Source of the DNA: Bacteroidota bacterium
GTDB lineage: Bacteria; Bacteroidota; Bacteroidia; Cytophagales; Cyclobacteriaceae
Length of the DNA stretch: 64,000 nt
Assembly (NCBI GenBank): GCA_016178785.1
Contig: JACOSO010000086.1
Coordinates: 186,001 to 250,000, forward strand
Reading direction: 5' to 3'
The position numbers and the translations under genes are program-made. How positions within the stretch are numbered: position 1 is the first letter of the stretch; every line of letters starts with the position of its first letter. The notes beneath the pieces were generated by a model, which was given only the letters and a program-made list of their open reading frames with translations, was not told the DNA's origin and did not search any database. Below, one piece after another: positions 1 through 8,512 of the stretch.

Positions 1-3000
1 GAAATACGGACCATTATCAATCAGCTGAATGGACGCCTGATGGTAATTATATTGTTGGTTCGCGCGGCACACGAAATTTGAAATTGTGGCTGTTTCATAA
101 AGATGGCGGATCAGGCCTTCAGTTGATCAGCAAGCCGGACAATTTAAAAACCGTAGAACCTGCTTTTGGCAATGATGGCCGGTATGTGTGGTTTGCACAG
201 CGGATTTCTGCGTGGAACTACAACGCCCAACTTCCGCAATATCAAATTGCAACTTACGATCGAGACAACGGTGAAATTGAAGTCATGTCTCAACGGTACG
301 GTTCCGCCTTCACTCCTACACTTTCTCCCGATGGAAAACTTTTAGTTTATGGTTCTCGATTTAATGATCAAACAGGTTTATTGATTCGGAATTTAAAAAC
401 GGGGGATGAAAAATGGTTGGCCTACCCCGTCCAGAGAGATGAGCAAGAGTCAATCGCACCGCTTGGTGTGCTGCCGGCAATGTCATTCACTCCCGACAGC
501 AAGGAAGTAGTGGCATCGTATGGCGGGAAATTTTATCGCATTCCGGTAGCTGGCGGAGATGCAATCAACATTCCTTTCCAAATGGAAACCGAACTTCTTC
601 TCGGCCCTCGTGTAGATTTTAAATTTCCGATCAAGGATGACAAAGACATAGTGGTGACGCAAATACGCGATGCTGTTGTTTCTCCTGACGGGAAAAAAGT
701 AGCATTTACCGCTTTGAATAAATTGTACACGGTTGATTTGCCCAACGGAAACCCTGTGCGCGTCACTTCAGCTAATTTCACCGAAGCACAACCTGCATGG
801 AGCCCCGATGGATCTCAACTTGCATGGGTAACGTGGGAGGGTAACGGTGGCTATTTGTATAAAATGAATTTCAAGTTGAAGGGTGCTAAGCCTCAGCGAT
901 TAGTCAATGAGGCAGCACTTTACACCGAACCTGCTTGGTCTGCACAGGGAAACAAAATTGTATTCCTTCGTGGCACCTCAAACAACTTTAAAGAAGATCC
1001 AGATCCGGTAACTTTTGCAAGTCAGGAAGAAATTGTTTGGGTGAGTGGTGATGGCGGAAATGTTACACTAATTGCACGGTCGAAAGGTCGAGGTGCTCCG
1101 CACTTTGTGAAATCAAATGACCGGATTTATTTGTACAGCGGCCAGAAAGGTTTGCTTTCTATTCGTTGGGATGGAACTGATGAGAAAGTTCATTTGAAAG
1201 TTTCTGGCATCATGACTTACGGATCGATAGTAGAAAACAATTGCATGTTGGTTGAGTCTGCTACAGAACCGCAACGCGAGCCGTCTAATGCGGATGTCAT
1301 TCGCATGGCGCCTGAAGGCGAGCAAGCCCTTGCGCAAATCAACAATGAGATTTATGTTGTTACTGTTCCCAAGACCGGGGGCGAGGTCCCAAAAATTTCT
1401 GTTGCAGAGGCTGACAAAGCGCAGTTCCCGGCTCGCAAGCTAACCAAGCTTGGTGGTGAGTTTGCAACTTGGGCAAGCAATGCCAAGACAGTTTACTTCA
1501 CGTTAGGCAATGCATTCTTCACTTACAATTTGGATTCCGCAAAAGCCAAAGAGGATCAATTGAGGAAAAAGAAAGCTGAAGAAGAAAAATTGAAAGAAGA
1601 AGGCAACGACAAGAAAGACGAAAAAAAAGAGGGTGATAAAAAGGATGACGATAAGAAAGATGACCTGCCTGCCGGACAGGCAGGAAAAAAGGACGAAGGA
1701 TACAAGCCAAATGAAATAAGAATCAAAGTCGTTGTTCAAAAAGACATCCCTCAAGGAAAAGTTCTTTTACAAAACGCACGAATCATTTCAATGAAAGGCG
1801 ATGAAGTATTTGAAAAAGGAGATGTGCTTATCGAAAATGCACGTATCAAGCAAGTAGGTGCTGCAGGAACAATAAACGCAGATGCTTCTGTGAAGAAAAT
1901 TGACCTCGCAGGCAAGACAATCACACCTGGGTTTGTCGATACGCACGCACACATGTGGCCTTCGTGGGGAATTCACAAAAGTCAAGTGTGGATGTATGCT
2001 GCCAACCTTGCTTATGGAGTAACAACCACCCGTGATCCGCAAACAGCAACAACTGATGTATTGACTTATAGTGATATGGTGGAGACGGGCCAGATCATCG
2101 GACCGCGCATTTATTCAACGGGTCCGGGTGTTGGATTTTGGGCTTACAACCTTAAAGATTTTGATCAGGCCAAAGATATTTTGAAACAGTACTCTGAATA
2201 TTACAATACAAAGACGATCAAAATGTATTTGACGGGAAATCGTCAGCATCGTCAATGGATAATTCAGGCAGCGAAAGAACAGCAGCTAATGCCAACCACC
2301 GAAGGTGGCCTAGACTTCAAACTCAACCTCACCAATTTGATTGATGGGTATCCGGGGCATGAACATGCACTTCCGATCTATCCTTTATACAAAGATGTGA
2401 CTACGGCCATCGCTGATGCGAAGATGACCTACACTCCAACATTGCTGGTGGCTTATGGTGGCCCGTGGGCGGAGAACTATTACTATGCTACAGAGAAAGT
2501 GAATAGCGACCCCAAACTGAATCACTTCACGGCAAAATCAGAGCTCGACCAAAAATCGCGCAGAAGAGGGAGCTGGTTTATGTATGAAGAGCATGTATTT
2601 CCAGATCATGCCCGTTTTGTAAATGATCTTGTGAAAGCTGGTGGAAACGCGGGCATTGGTTCACACGGTCAGTTACAAGGGCTGGGGTATCACTGGGAAT
2701 TGTGGAGCATCGCTTCAGGCGGCATGAGTAATCACGATGCATTGAAAGTAGCAACCATTCATGGAGCCAGAGCCATCGGATTGGATGGCGATGTGGGTAG
2801 CATTGAGCCAGGAAAGCTTGCAGATTTGATTATCATGGACAAAAACCCTTTGGAAAACTTGCGCAATTCTAATTCGGTTTACCAAGTCATGAAAAACGGA
2901 AGGCTCTATGACGGAAATACCTTAGACGAAGTTTATCCAAATCAGCATAAGGCTCCGTCTTTTGCAAACGAACAAGCTAAACCCGAAAACATTCCAGGCA

Positions 3001-3008
3001 TTAAATAA
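1..3008 (+). CDS. Beta-propeller/amidohydrolase fusion protein (5' end outside window)
   Basis: The frame is open from the first bases of the window, and the codons before position 78 already read as propeller sequence (SAEWTPDG), so the TTG at 78 is not the start. The first half repeats WSPDG/SPDGK blades of a TolB/WD40-like propeller. A Lys/Glu/Asp-rich linker follows (about nt 1540-1720), then a metal-dependent amidohydrolase domain with the metal motif VDTHAHMW (nt 1935-1958) and a typical C-terminal GSIEPGKLADLIIMD. Such fusions are common secreted or periplasmic proteins in Bacteroidota; the substrate is unknown. The linker contains an inserted palindromic element at 1664-1684 read as LPAGQAG. 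Confidence 0.9.
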   Translation, partial: NTDHYQSAEWTPDGNYIVGSRGTRNLKLWLFHKDGGSGLQLISKPDNLKTVEPAFGNDGRYVWFAQRISAWNYNAQLPQYQIATYDRDNGEIEVMSQRYGSAFTPTLSPDGKLLVYGSRFNDQTGLLIRNLKTGDEKWLAYPVQRDEQESIAPLGVLPAMSFTPDSKEVVASYGGKFYRIPVAGGDAINIPFQMETELLLGPRVDFKFPIKDDKDIVVTQIRDAVVSPDGKKVAFTALNKLYTVDLPNGNPVRVTSANFTEAQPAWSPDGSQLAWVTWEGNGGYLYKMNFKLKGAKPQRLVNEAALYTEPAWSAQGNKIVFLRGTSNNFKEDPDPVTFASQEEIVWVSGDGGNVTLIARSKGRGAPHFVKSNDRIYLYSGQKGLLSIRWDGTDEKVHLKVSGIMTYGSIVENNCMLVESATEPQREPSNADVIRMAPEGEQALAQINNEIYVVTVPKTGGEVPKISVAEADKAQFPARKLTKLGGEFATWASNAKTVYFTLGNAFFTYNLDSAKAKEDQLRKKKAEEEKLKEEGNDKKDEKKEGDKKDDDKKDDLPAGQAGKKDEGYKPNEIRIKVVVQKDIPQGKVLLQNARIISMKGDEVFEKGDVLIENARIKQVGAAGTINADASVKKIDLAGKTITPGFVDTHAHMWPSWGIHKSQVWMYAANLAYGVTTTRDPQTATTDVLTYSDMVETGQIIGPRIYSTGPGVGFWAYNLKDFDQAKDILKQYSEYYNTKTIKMYLTGNRQHRQWIIQAAKEQQLMPTTEGGLDFKLNLTNLIDGYPGHEHALPIYPLYKDVTTAIADAKMTYTPTLLVAYGGPWAENYYYATEKVNSDPKLNHFTAKSELDQKSRRRGSWFMYEEHVFPDHARFVNDLVKAGGNAGIGSHGQLQGLGYHWELWSIASGGMSNHDALKVATIHGARAIGLDGDVGSIEPGKLADLIIMDKNPLENLRNSNSVYQVMKNGRLYDGNTLDEVYPNQHKAPSFANEQAKPENIPGIK
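1664..1684. repeat. Intragenic palindromic element, copy 1
   Basis: Perfect 8-bp arms CCTGCCTG and CAGGCAGG flank CCGGA. The element sits in the charged linker of the amidohydrolase gene and adds the residues LPAGQAG to an otherwise Lys/Asp/Glu-only stretch. A second copy with 19 of 21 bases identical is at 61495-61515, inside a different gene and in another reading frame. Confidence 0.75.
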
Positions 3009-3028
3009 AAAATTGGAGTTTTTGAATG

Positions 3029-3058
3029 AAATGGCGCTTTGCAAAGGGCGCCATTTTT
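3029..3058 (+). terminator. Rho-independent terminator after the amidohydrolase gene
   Basis: A 9-bp stem (AAATGGCGC with GCGCCATTT) and a short loop are followed by T residues, 20 bp after the stop codon. Confidence 0.8.
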
Positions 3059-3076
3059 ATTTCAGGAGGTTACATC

Positions 3077-3084
3077 TACCTTTG
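3077..3084 (+). promoter_or_regulatory. Candidate Bacteroidota -7 promoter element
   Basis: TACCTTTG matches the TAnnTTTG consensus of the Bacteroidota primary sigma factor. It lies 25 bp upstream of the ATG at 3110 and just after the previous gene's terminator. No clear -33 TTTG is visible. Confidence 0.5.
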
Positions 3085-3109
3085 ACGCAACCTTAAAAAT
3101 CAAACCCAA

Positions 3110-4030
3110 ATGAAAAAAATTTTAGCGTTTATAGTGATTGCAATCACGTGCGCATTTACTAATCCCCCCAAAGAATTACAGCTACATTATGTTTTTAAGA
3201 AGGGAGAAACATTTGAATGGTCACAGACCGCGATGGTAACCCAGCATATTACTGTGGCTGGACAAGAACAAAATGTTGAAACAGGCATCAAAGGAACAAC
3301 ACTGATGAAGACCATCGAGGTGTCTGGTGCTAACGCAAAATTTGAGATCGAATACCTCAACATTTCTATGAAGTTGAAATCAGGTATGGGAGATCAGCTC
3401 ATGGACTCTGAGGGCGACACGTCCAATGTCTTCAATAAAATTATGAGAAGCATGAAGGGAAAGAAATTCCAATTCACTTTGTCAAAATACGGACTTGTTG
3501 AATCAGTCGATAACATTGAAAATCTTTGGTCAGGAATGGCCAAGCTAACACAAGACCCTCAAGCGGCACAGATGAAAGGCGCAATGGAGCGTTCATTCGG
3601 AAAAAACGCATTTAAGCGAAGCATCGAGAGCAGTCTTGTTTATTACCCTGAAGAAAAAGTGAAAGCAGGATCAACCTGGAAACACAATGTTGTGGGAGGC
3701 TCGGAATTGCCTTTGCAGACTGCTAACAATTGGAAACTCGAATCTGTTACTGAGCCAACAGCTGTTGTTATAAGCGATGGTGAAATTACAACAACCGACA
3801 CCACGAAAGTTATCCCTATGATGGGAGCTTTCAAAGCCACCGCCAACCTGAAAGGACGCCAAGTAATAAAAAGCACAATTTCAACATCACATGGATGGCC
3901 TCAAACATGCAAATCCTATTCTGAAATAAAAGGAAAAATGATTTTGCTGGCGGGTGGTCAGATTCCCGAAGACATGCCCATGCAAATGGAGATTACTACT
4001 GAAGCAGAATATACCATCACAAAAAAATAA
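3110..4030 (+). CDS. Secreted hypothetical protein, DUF6263-like
   Basis: 306 residues. The N-terminus MKKILAFIVIAITCAFT looks like a signal peptide, so the product is probably periplasmic or surface-associated. The body is beta-rich with no catalytic motif that I recognise. The opening (LHYVFKKGETFEWSQ) and the central block KFQFTLSKYGLVESVDN resemble the Bacteroidota family DUF6263, from memory. It has its own -7 promoter element and a terminator on each side, so it is probably a single-gene transcript. Function unknown. Confidence 0.7.
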   Translation: MKKILAFIVIAITCAFTNPPKELQLHYVFKKGETFEWSQTAMVTQHITVAGQEQNVETGIKGTTLMKTIEVSGANAKFEIEYLNISMKLKSGMGDQLMDSEGDTSNVFNKIMRSMKGKKFQFTLSKYGLVESVDNIENLWSGMAKLTQDPQAAQMKGAMERSFGKNAFKRSIESSLVYYPEEKVKAGSTWKHNVVGGSELPLQTANNWKLESVTEPTAVVISDGEITTTDTTKVIPMMGAFKATANLKGRQVIKSTISTSHGWPQTCKSYSEIKGKMILLAGGQIPEDMPMQMEITTEAEYTITKK

Positions 4031-4049
4031 TTTCTATCTGAGATAAGTG

Positions 4050-4083
4050 AAAAGCCCCGGTAGTATCGTCCGGGCTTTTTTGT
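4050..4083 (+). terminator. Terminator between convergent genes
   Basis: A GC-rich stem (AAAGCCC-CGG with CCGGGCTTT, one bulged C) is followed by a T run. It lies between the stop at 4030 and the end of murQ at 4109. It can serve the plus-strand gene and, as the left arm is preceded by A residues, partly the minus-strand gene. Confidence 0.75.
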
Positions 4084-4108
4084 TTACAGATTTTTGTGGA
4101 TTCTCAGC

Positions 4109-4918
4109 TTAAGAGAGGGGTTTTGCATTGTTGATTGCCTTGCGTACGCTGCCAAATTTTTTCAGCAACCTTTCGGCTTTGATCTGATTCACATTAAGTT
4201 CACCCATAATCATTCTTACTCCGCGATCAATCAGTTTATTATTAGTGAGCTGCATGTCAACCATCTTATTTCCTTTTACACGCCCGAGCTGAATCATTAC
4301 GGAGGTGGAGATCATGTTAAGGCAAAGCTTTTGTGCAGTGCCTGCTTTCATTCGTGTGCTCCCGGTGACAAACTCAGGGCCAACTACTACTTCTATTGGA
4401 TAATCAACGTTCAATGCCAGTTCACTTCCTTCATTGCAGGTGACACAGCCTGTGATAATTTTATTTTTGCGAGCGTCTTTTACTCCGCCTATAACATAAG
4501 GTGTTCTACCTGATGCAGCTATCCCGATCAAAACATCATTTATGTTGATCTTATGCTTTTTCAAATCTTTCCACGCTTGTCTTGAATCGTCTTCGGCATG
4601 TTCAACCGCTTTACGAATGGCTTTATCTCCGCCAGCAATCAGCCCGATGACTTTATCTGCCGGCATACCATACGTGGGCGGAATTTCAGAAGCATCAACA
4701 ATCGCTAACCGTCCGCTTGTTCCTGCACCGATGTAAAATAATCGACCGCCTTCTTTCATCTTCTCAGCTATCACCTTTACCAAAGCTTCGATCTGCGGTA
4801 TTTTTTTTGCAATTGCCACTGGAACTTTAGCATCTTCCCGATTGATATTGACGAGCAATTTGCGAACACTCATTGCTTCGAGATTGTTATAACGGGAAGT
4901 AGATTCGGTGGTAGTCAC
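4109..4918 (-). CDS. murQ: N-acetylmuramic acid 6-phosphate etherase
   Basis: MurQ cleaves the D-lactyl ether of MurNAc-6-phosphate to give GlcNAc-6-phosphate, a cytoplasmic step of peptidoglycan recycling. The 269-residue SIS-fold protein has the family motifs GAGTSGR (residues 64-70), the catalytic-Glu region ASEIPPTYG (Glu about 78), the second acidic region AVEHAEDD (about 104-111), GRTPYVIGG and the signature TRMKAGTAQK. The start is GTG at 4918. The upstream gene (4924-5766) ends 5 bp before it and encodes a sugar kinase able to supply the substrate, so the two form an operon. Confidence 0.95.
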   Translation of the reverse strand: MTTTESTSRYNNLEAMSVRKLLVNINREDAKVPVAIAKKIPQIEALVKVIAEKMKEGGRLFYIGAGTSGRLAIVDASEIPPTYGMPADKVIGLIAGGDKAIRKAVEHAEDDSRQAWKDLKKHKININDVLIGIAASGRTPYVIGGVKDARKNKIITGCVTCNEGSELALNVDYPIEVVVGPEFVTGSTRMKAGTAQKLCLNMISTSVMIQLGRVKGNKMVDMQLTNNKLIDRGVRMIMGELNVNQIKAERLLKKFGSVRKAINNAKPLS

Positions 4919-4923
4919 AAACC

Positions 4924-5766
4924 TTACAAATCCTTCTGATGATATAAAGTAAGCCCTGCAATTGGGCCTTCCAGAATATTTTTTACCGTGATGCCTTTGT
5001 CATTGGCAACTTGCCGTAAAACATCGCTAAAATAAAAACCGATCGAGCCTGTAAAATGCACCTTCAGGTTTTTATAGTTCTCGTACTTCATCACATTATT
5101 TTCAAAGAAATCAGAAAGGCCTTTGTACGCCAATTTATAGCAATAAGGTTCTTTCAGATGTTGGAAGATAAATTTGGCGAAGCTGGCCAGAAACGCTCCA
5201 GGCTTTTCCTGCTGATAAACTTTTTCAAGAACCTCTTCGCGGCTCCAGGGAAAGCGCGCATGAAATTGTTTGGCCAATGATTCCGGCATTTCCTTTCGGA
5301 AATAATCAAAGATCAATTGCTTGCCCAAGTAAGTTCCTGAACCTTCATCGGCTAAAATCCAGCCAAGGTTGGCTACGTTGCCTGTTATTTTTTCTCCATC
5401 GTACAAGCATGAATTTGATCCTGTACCGAGGATGCAGGCAATGCCGGGTTCATGCCCGCACAGTGCGCGCGCTGCTGCAAGCAGATCCCAGCCAACTTCA
5501 CTTTCGGCTTGGGGAAAATGCTCGGCAAAAACGGATTGGATGCTCTGAACATTTTTGTCGGATGAGACCCCTGTGCCATAGTAAAATATCTTGGAGACCC
5601 TTTCGCTTACTTGCGGAAGCAGAGCCTCAGATATAATCTTTTTCAAGTGATCTATAGGCTGGTAATAAGGATTGAAACCGGAGCTGCTCGCCTGGCCAAT
5701 GGTACCGTCTTTTTTTAAAAGCCGCCAGTCAATCTTTGAGCCTCCGCTATCGGCAATGATGACCAT
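4924..5766 (-). CDS. BadF/BadG-family sugar kinase, probable MurNAc/GlcNAc kinase (MurK-like)
   Basis: 280 residues of the BadF/BadG/BcrA/BcrD ATPase family, actin-like fold. The phosphate-1 motif ADSGGSK is at residues 5-11, and later come CILGTGSNSC (about 111-120) and LADEGSGTYLGK. Known MurNAc kinases (MurK) belong to this family, and the tightly coupled downstream gene is murQ. The simplest inference is phosphorylation of salvaged MurNAc (and/or GlcNAc) at C6 for MurQ. A plain GlcNAc kinase cannot be excluded. No dedicated MurNAc transporter is present in the window. Confidence 0.85.
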   Translation of the reverse strand: MVIIADSGGSKIDWRLLKKDGTIGQASSSGFNPYYQPIDHLKKIISEALLPQVSERVSKIFYYGTGVSSDKNVQSIQSVFAEHFPQAESEVGWDLLAAARALCGHEPGIACILGTGSNSCLYDGEKITGNVANLGWILADEGSGTYLGKQLIFDYFRKEMPESLAKQFHARFPWSREEVLEKVYQQEKPGAFLASFAKFIFQHLKEPYCYKLAYKGLSDFFENNVMKYENYKNLKVHFTGSIGFYFSDVLRQVANDKGITVKNILEGPIAGLTLYHQKDL

Positions 5767-5881
5767 GAAGAGATTTGTTCGTTTGAGTGTAATTTAACCG
5801 CGCGAAGTTACAATTGTCTGGCTTTAATGAAAAGGCGATCGAAAAATTCTCAAGTTTGGTAACTTCACCTAAAAGGCAATC

Positions 5882-6526
5882 ATGAGAGCAATGCTTCTTT
5901 TCATTTTTCTATGGGGTAAAGCTGCGACCGCCCAACAGATGGTGATTGTGTTTTTACACCATAAACCCGACAAACCAGAACTGGCCAAAGAGCAAATTGA
6001 TAAAATAATGGAAGGCCATTTTGCCAACATAAAGAAGTTGGCTAATGAGCGTAAGCTTTTGGTGGCTGGTCCATTTGAAGGAGGAGGAGGGATTTTTATT
6101 TTTAATTCTACTTCGTTAGATGAAGTGGAGGGCTGGCTCAAAGACGATCCGGGGGTGCAAAACAACCGATGGAATGTGGAACTGCAACCTTATCGACCGC
6201 GTACCGGCTTACCAAGATTGGTGAGTGAGCCAATCCAAATGACCACCTACCAATTCATTCGGTTTAGCTCTTACATAGCTAAATTTAATGTAAATGACGT
6301 GCCTGAGTTAATGAAGAAGCACGATGATTATCTCGCTGAAATAAAAAAATCAGGGAATATAGTAGCTGAGGGGATTTTCAATGATACTGATGGAGGTATC
6401 CTCATCATTAACGGTGATCTTGATAAAAAAGTAATTGAATCAGACCCAGCCGTACGCGAAGGGCTTCTCGACTTTGACATTAAAAAATGGTTCGTGGCCA
6501 AAGGTGCGTTTGGCGAGTCCAGATAG
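5882..6526 (+). CDS. Secreted protein with two YCII-related domains
   Basis: 214 residues. A hydrophobic N-terminus ending in TAQQ looks like a signal peptide. Two YciI-like ferredoxin-fold units follow: residues about 20-105 (FLHHKP, a conserved His in EGHFANIKKL, LLVAGPF, then LKDDPG) and about 120-205 (KKHDDYLAEIKKSG, VAEGIFND, ESDPAV). Family members are small proteins of uncertain function; export and duplication are the notable points here. The gene is divergent from the kinase/murQ operon. Confidence 0.75.
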   Translation: MRAMLLFIFLWGKAATAQQMVIVFLHHKPDKPELAKEQIDKIMEGHFANIKKLANERKLLVAGPFEGGGGIFIFNSTSLDEVEGWLKDDPGVQNNRWNVELQPYRPRTGLPRLVSEPIQMTTYQFIRFSSYIAKFNVNDVPELMKKHDDYLAEIKKSGNIVAEGIFNDTDGGILIINGDLDKKVIESDPAVREGLLDFDIKKWFVAKGAFGESR

Positions 6527-6549
6527 TCCCAAAGCTTCGAGATAGGCTA

Positions 6550-7422
6550 TTATTCGGCAAGCACAACTGCCAGCTTGTTTCCTGTGGCACTCACCGCAAG
6601 TCTTGTTATCCCCTTTAAGGGCAGCGCGGATTCAATCTTCACTTCTTTCCAGACTACATCGGTTTTAGGATCAATCCAGTAAATTTTGGAGTTGCCGCTC
6701 ATTAAAATTTTCCCGTCTATAGTCCAGCACATGTCTTCATTGCCCGGAAGGGTGGTGGCGATGTTTGAGATCTCGCGGTTCGAAGTGTTGAATTTTTTTA
6801 TCGTCCATTCTTTTTCAGAGATCTTATGTACGAAGCTGATGGCAGTTTCTTCAGGAATTTTGTGAAGCGATCGCCCAATGTTTTGGGCAAGAATGGTATC
6901 TGATTTCGTGGGCAATCGCAGATAATGGAGTTCATTGGGCTCGCCTCCCTGGCCAAGTACAAATAAACCAAGATGACTGTTGTCTGCCCAGACATGATAA
7001 CCGACCGTCAGATTATCGATGATGATGATTGGCTCTCCGCCCTCAATGGGATATTTTCCAAGATCCTGCGCACCGTTGTCTCGCTGAATGATACAAGAAA
7101 TATACTGTCTGTCGAGTGTAAGCGTGGGCGAGTATTCCTTTTCCGAAGTTTGAGTGAGCCATTTGGTTTCTTCGGTTTTGTAATTGTAAAATTTGATATC
7201 CGACCGGCCATCGTCATTGAAAGAAGCATAATAGATCAATGGCTTGTCGGTATGAAAAGAGGGTTGATTGTCGTAGCCTTTGTGATTCGTAATGTTCTTT
7301 GGGTTATCAATCGAAACGTTGTCTCTTCTCACATGAAGATCAAAAATAAAAATCTCAGACCCTGCCTGACTGAAAGCCTTAGCAGCAAAGGAAAGAAAAA
7401 TGAAAGCCAACAGTTTTTTCAT
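6550..7422 (-). CDS. Secreted TolB-like beta-propeller protein
   Basis: 290 residues from the ATG at 7422, where MKKLLAFIFLSFAAKAFSQ forms a good signal peptide. A longer in-frame start at 7503 would overlap the next gene and put 27 residues before the signal, so it was rejected. The body has WD40/TolB-like blades: HTDKPLIYYASFNDDGR, SPTLTLDRQYISCI, and WTIDGKILMSG. No enzyme domain is attached. It probably acts as a periplasmic binding or scaffold protein; the partner is unknown. Confidence 0.75.
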   Translation of the reverse strand: MKKLLAFIFLSFAAKAFSQAGSEIFIFDLHVRRDNVSIDNPKNITNHKGYDNQPSFHTDKPLIYYASFNDDGRSDIKFYNYKTEETKWLTQTSEKEYSPTLTLDRQYISCIIQRDNGAQDLGKYPIEGGEPIIIIDNLTVGYHVWADNSHLGLFVLGQGGEPNELHYLRLPTKSDTILAQNIGRSLHKIPEETAISFVHKISEKEWTIKKFNTSNREISNIATTLPGNEDMCWTIDGKILMSGNSKIYWIDPKTDVVWKEVKIESALPLKGITRLAVSATGNKLAVVLAE

Positions 7423-7462
7423 AGACGAAACAATCATACAAAGTAGTGAATCTGCCCTCGAT

Positions 7463-8023
7463 TTAAAAATGAGAATGATGAAACGACTGCCAATGTTTCC
7501 CATTGTGTTTTAGCAGCGTGATTTTCTCTAATACAAAAGACGATGAGAAGGATTTTTCTTTGAATTCGTTCCATGCTGAGACGAACATCGGTTTTTTTAA
7601 ATCGCGAAAAGCGAGCGTGACATGAGGATGAAAGGGTTGGTCTTTATATTGAGCGTTGAATAGATTCAATTCTGTCTTGCAGAATTTCTGAAACTGATAT
7701 TGAAGCTGATTTAATTGTTCGTTTTCCTTTACCGAAATAAAAATCACCTGAGGAGGGAAAGCTCCAAATCCCAAAAGCTCAATGTTGAATTGCTCTTTCC
7801 CCTTTGCAAAGACGTCCAATGAGTTAACAAGATCATTTTCTTTTTTCTCTTTCCACAGAAAAGGCATGTGCAACGTGATGTGCGGAGGAGAATTAAGCGA
7901 AGCCTTTGAATTATACTTTTCTCTGAAATAGTTTTTCATGGAAAAGATTTCCTCATAAACTGGCGATGGAGGAAGTACAGCGATGAAGTAACGCGAAAAC
8001 TCGGATGGCAAAGATTGCTTCAA
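7463..8023 (-). CDS. 2'-5' RNA ligase/2H phosphoesterase family protein
   Basis: 186 residues. The two HxT catalytic motifs that define the 2H phosphoesterase superfamily are present: PPHITLHM (about residues 45-52) and HPHVTLAF (about 131-138), spaced as in LigT/ThpR. The domain handles 2',3'-cyclic phosphate ends or similar phosphodiesters in the cytoplasm; the real substrate is not predictable. It lies 40 bp upstream of the TolB-like gene on the same strand, which supports the shorter start chosen for that gene. Confidence 0.85.
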   Translation of the reverse strand: MKQSLPSEFSRYFIAVLPPSPVYEEIFSMKNYFREKYNSKASLNSPPHITLHMPFLWKEKKENDLVNSLDVFAKGKEQFNIELLGFGAFPPQVIFISVKENEQLNQLQYQFQKFCKTELNLFNAQYKDQPFHPHVTLAFRDLKKPMFVSAWNEFKEKSFSSSFVLEKITLLKHNGKHWQSFHHSHF

Positions 8024-8107
8024 TGCAACGCAATTAATTTTTTCTAACGCCTTTCAACTAAAATTTTCTTGACAACCTCTGCTCAGCCGCTTCAGTGATG
8101 AAAAAAA

Positions 8108-8512
8108 TCAGGAGTGGAGAACCCCTTCTTTTTCTATCTCTTTTATAAAGACCAAATTCTCTTCGCAGATAGTATCAGGCACAAATACAAAACGCTTGTC
8201 GTAAATCTCGCGCCCGATGTAATAACTCACCCAATATTCATTGTTGAGATGGAAAACTTTCGGATCGATGGACTCCACTACCGCAGAACTTTTTGCCTTT
8301 ACCGTTTCTAAAAAATGCCGTAGCGTAGAGGTGCGTTGTTCTTCGCCATCTTTTTCACCATAGCCGCGACTGGCTACTAATGTATTTTCTATTGGAAAAT
8401 CGTTGTTATTGATCAGGTAAATTTTCCACTCGTCTTGATTAAGCAGGTTTTTTTCTCGCACTACCGCCAGCGTTACATTTTTTACTTCGGGCATTTCAAT
8501 GTCTTTCTTCAT
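8108..8512 (-). CDS. Conserved hypothetical protein
   Basis: 134 residues, no signal peptide or membrane segment, mixed alpha/beta composition. There is a central KIYLINNNDFPIENTLV block and a C-terminal NEYWVSYYIGREIYDKRFVF block. I do not recognise a named domain. The start overlaps the stop of lipB by 4 bp (ATGA at 8509-8512), so it is translationally coupled behind lipB. It is therefore probably a real cytoplasmic protein, function unknown. Confidence 0.7.
   Translation of the reverse strand: MKKDIEMPEVKNVTLAVVREKNLLNQDEWKIYLINNNDFPIENTLVASRGYGEKDGEEQRTSTLRHFLETVKAKSSAVVESIDPKVFHLNNEYWVSYYIGREIYDKRFVFVPDTICEENLVFIKEIEKEGVLHS

Noticed and set aside
1503..1754. Minus-strand hydrophobic frames opposite the amidohydrolase linker
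   Set aside because: Phe/Leu-rich only because the opposite strand is a Lys/Glu repeat; no start context.
4094..4513. 139-aa plus-strand frame
   Set aside because: Lies fully opposite murQ, whose motifs are intact; codon use has no coding character.
4924..5766. Frames on the plus strand opposite the sugar kinase (5056-5280, 5277-5636)
   Set aside because: Shadows of the kinase gene, without motifs or plausible starts.
6550..7503. Longer start at 7503 for the TolB-like protein
   Set aside because: It would overlap the neighbouring 2H phosphoesterase gene and place 27 residues before a clear signal peptide; 7422 is preferred.
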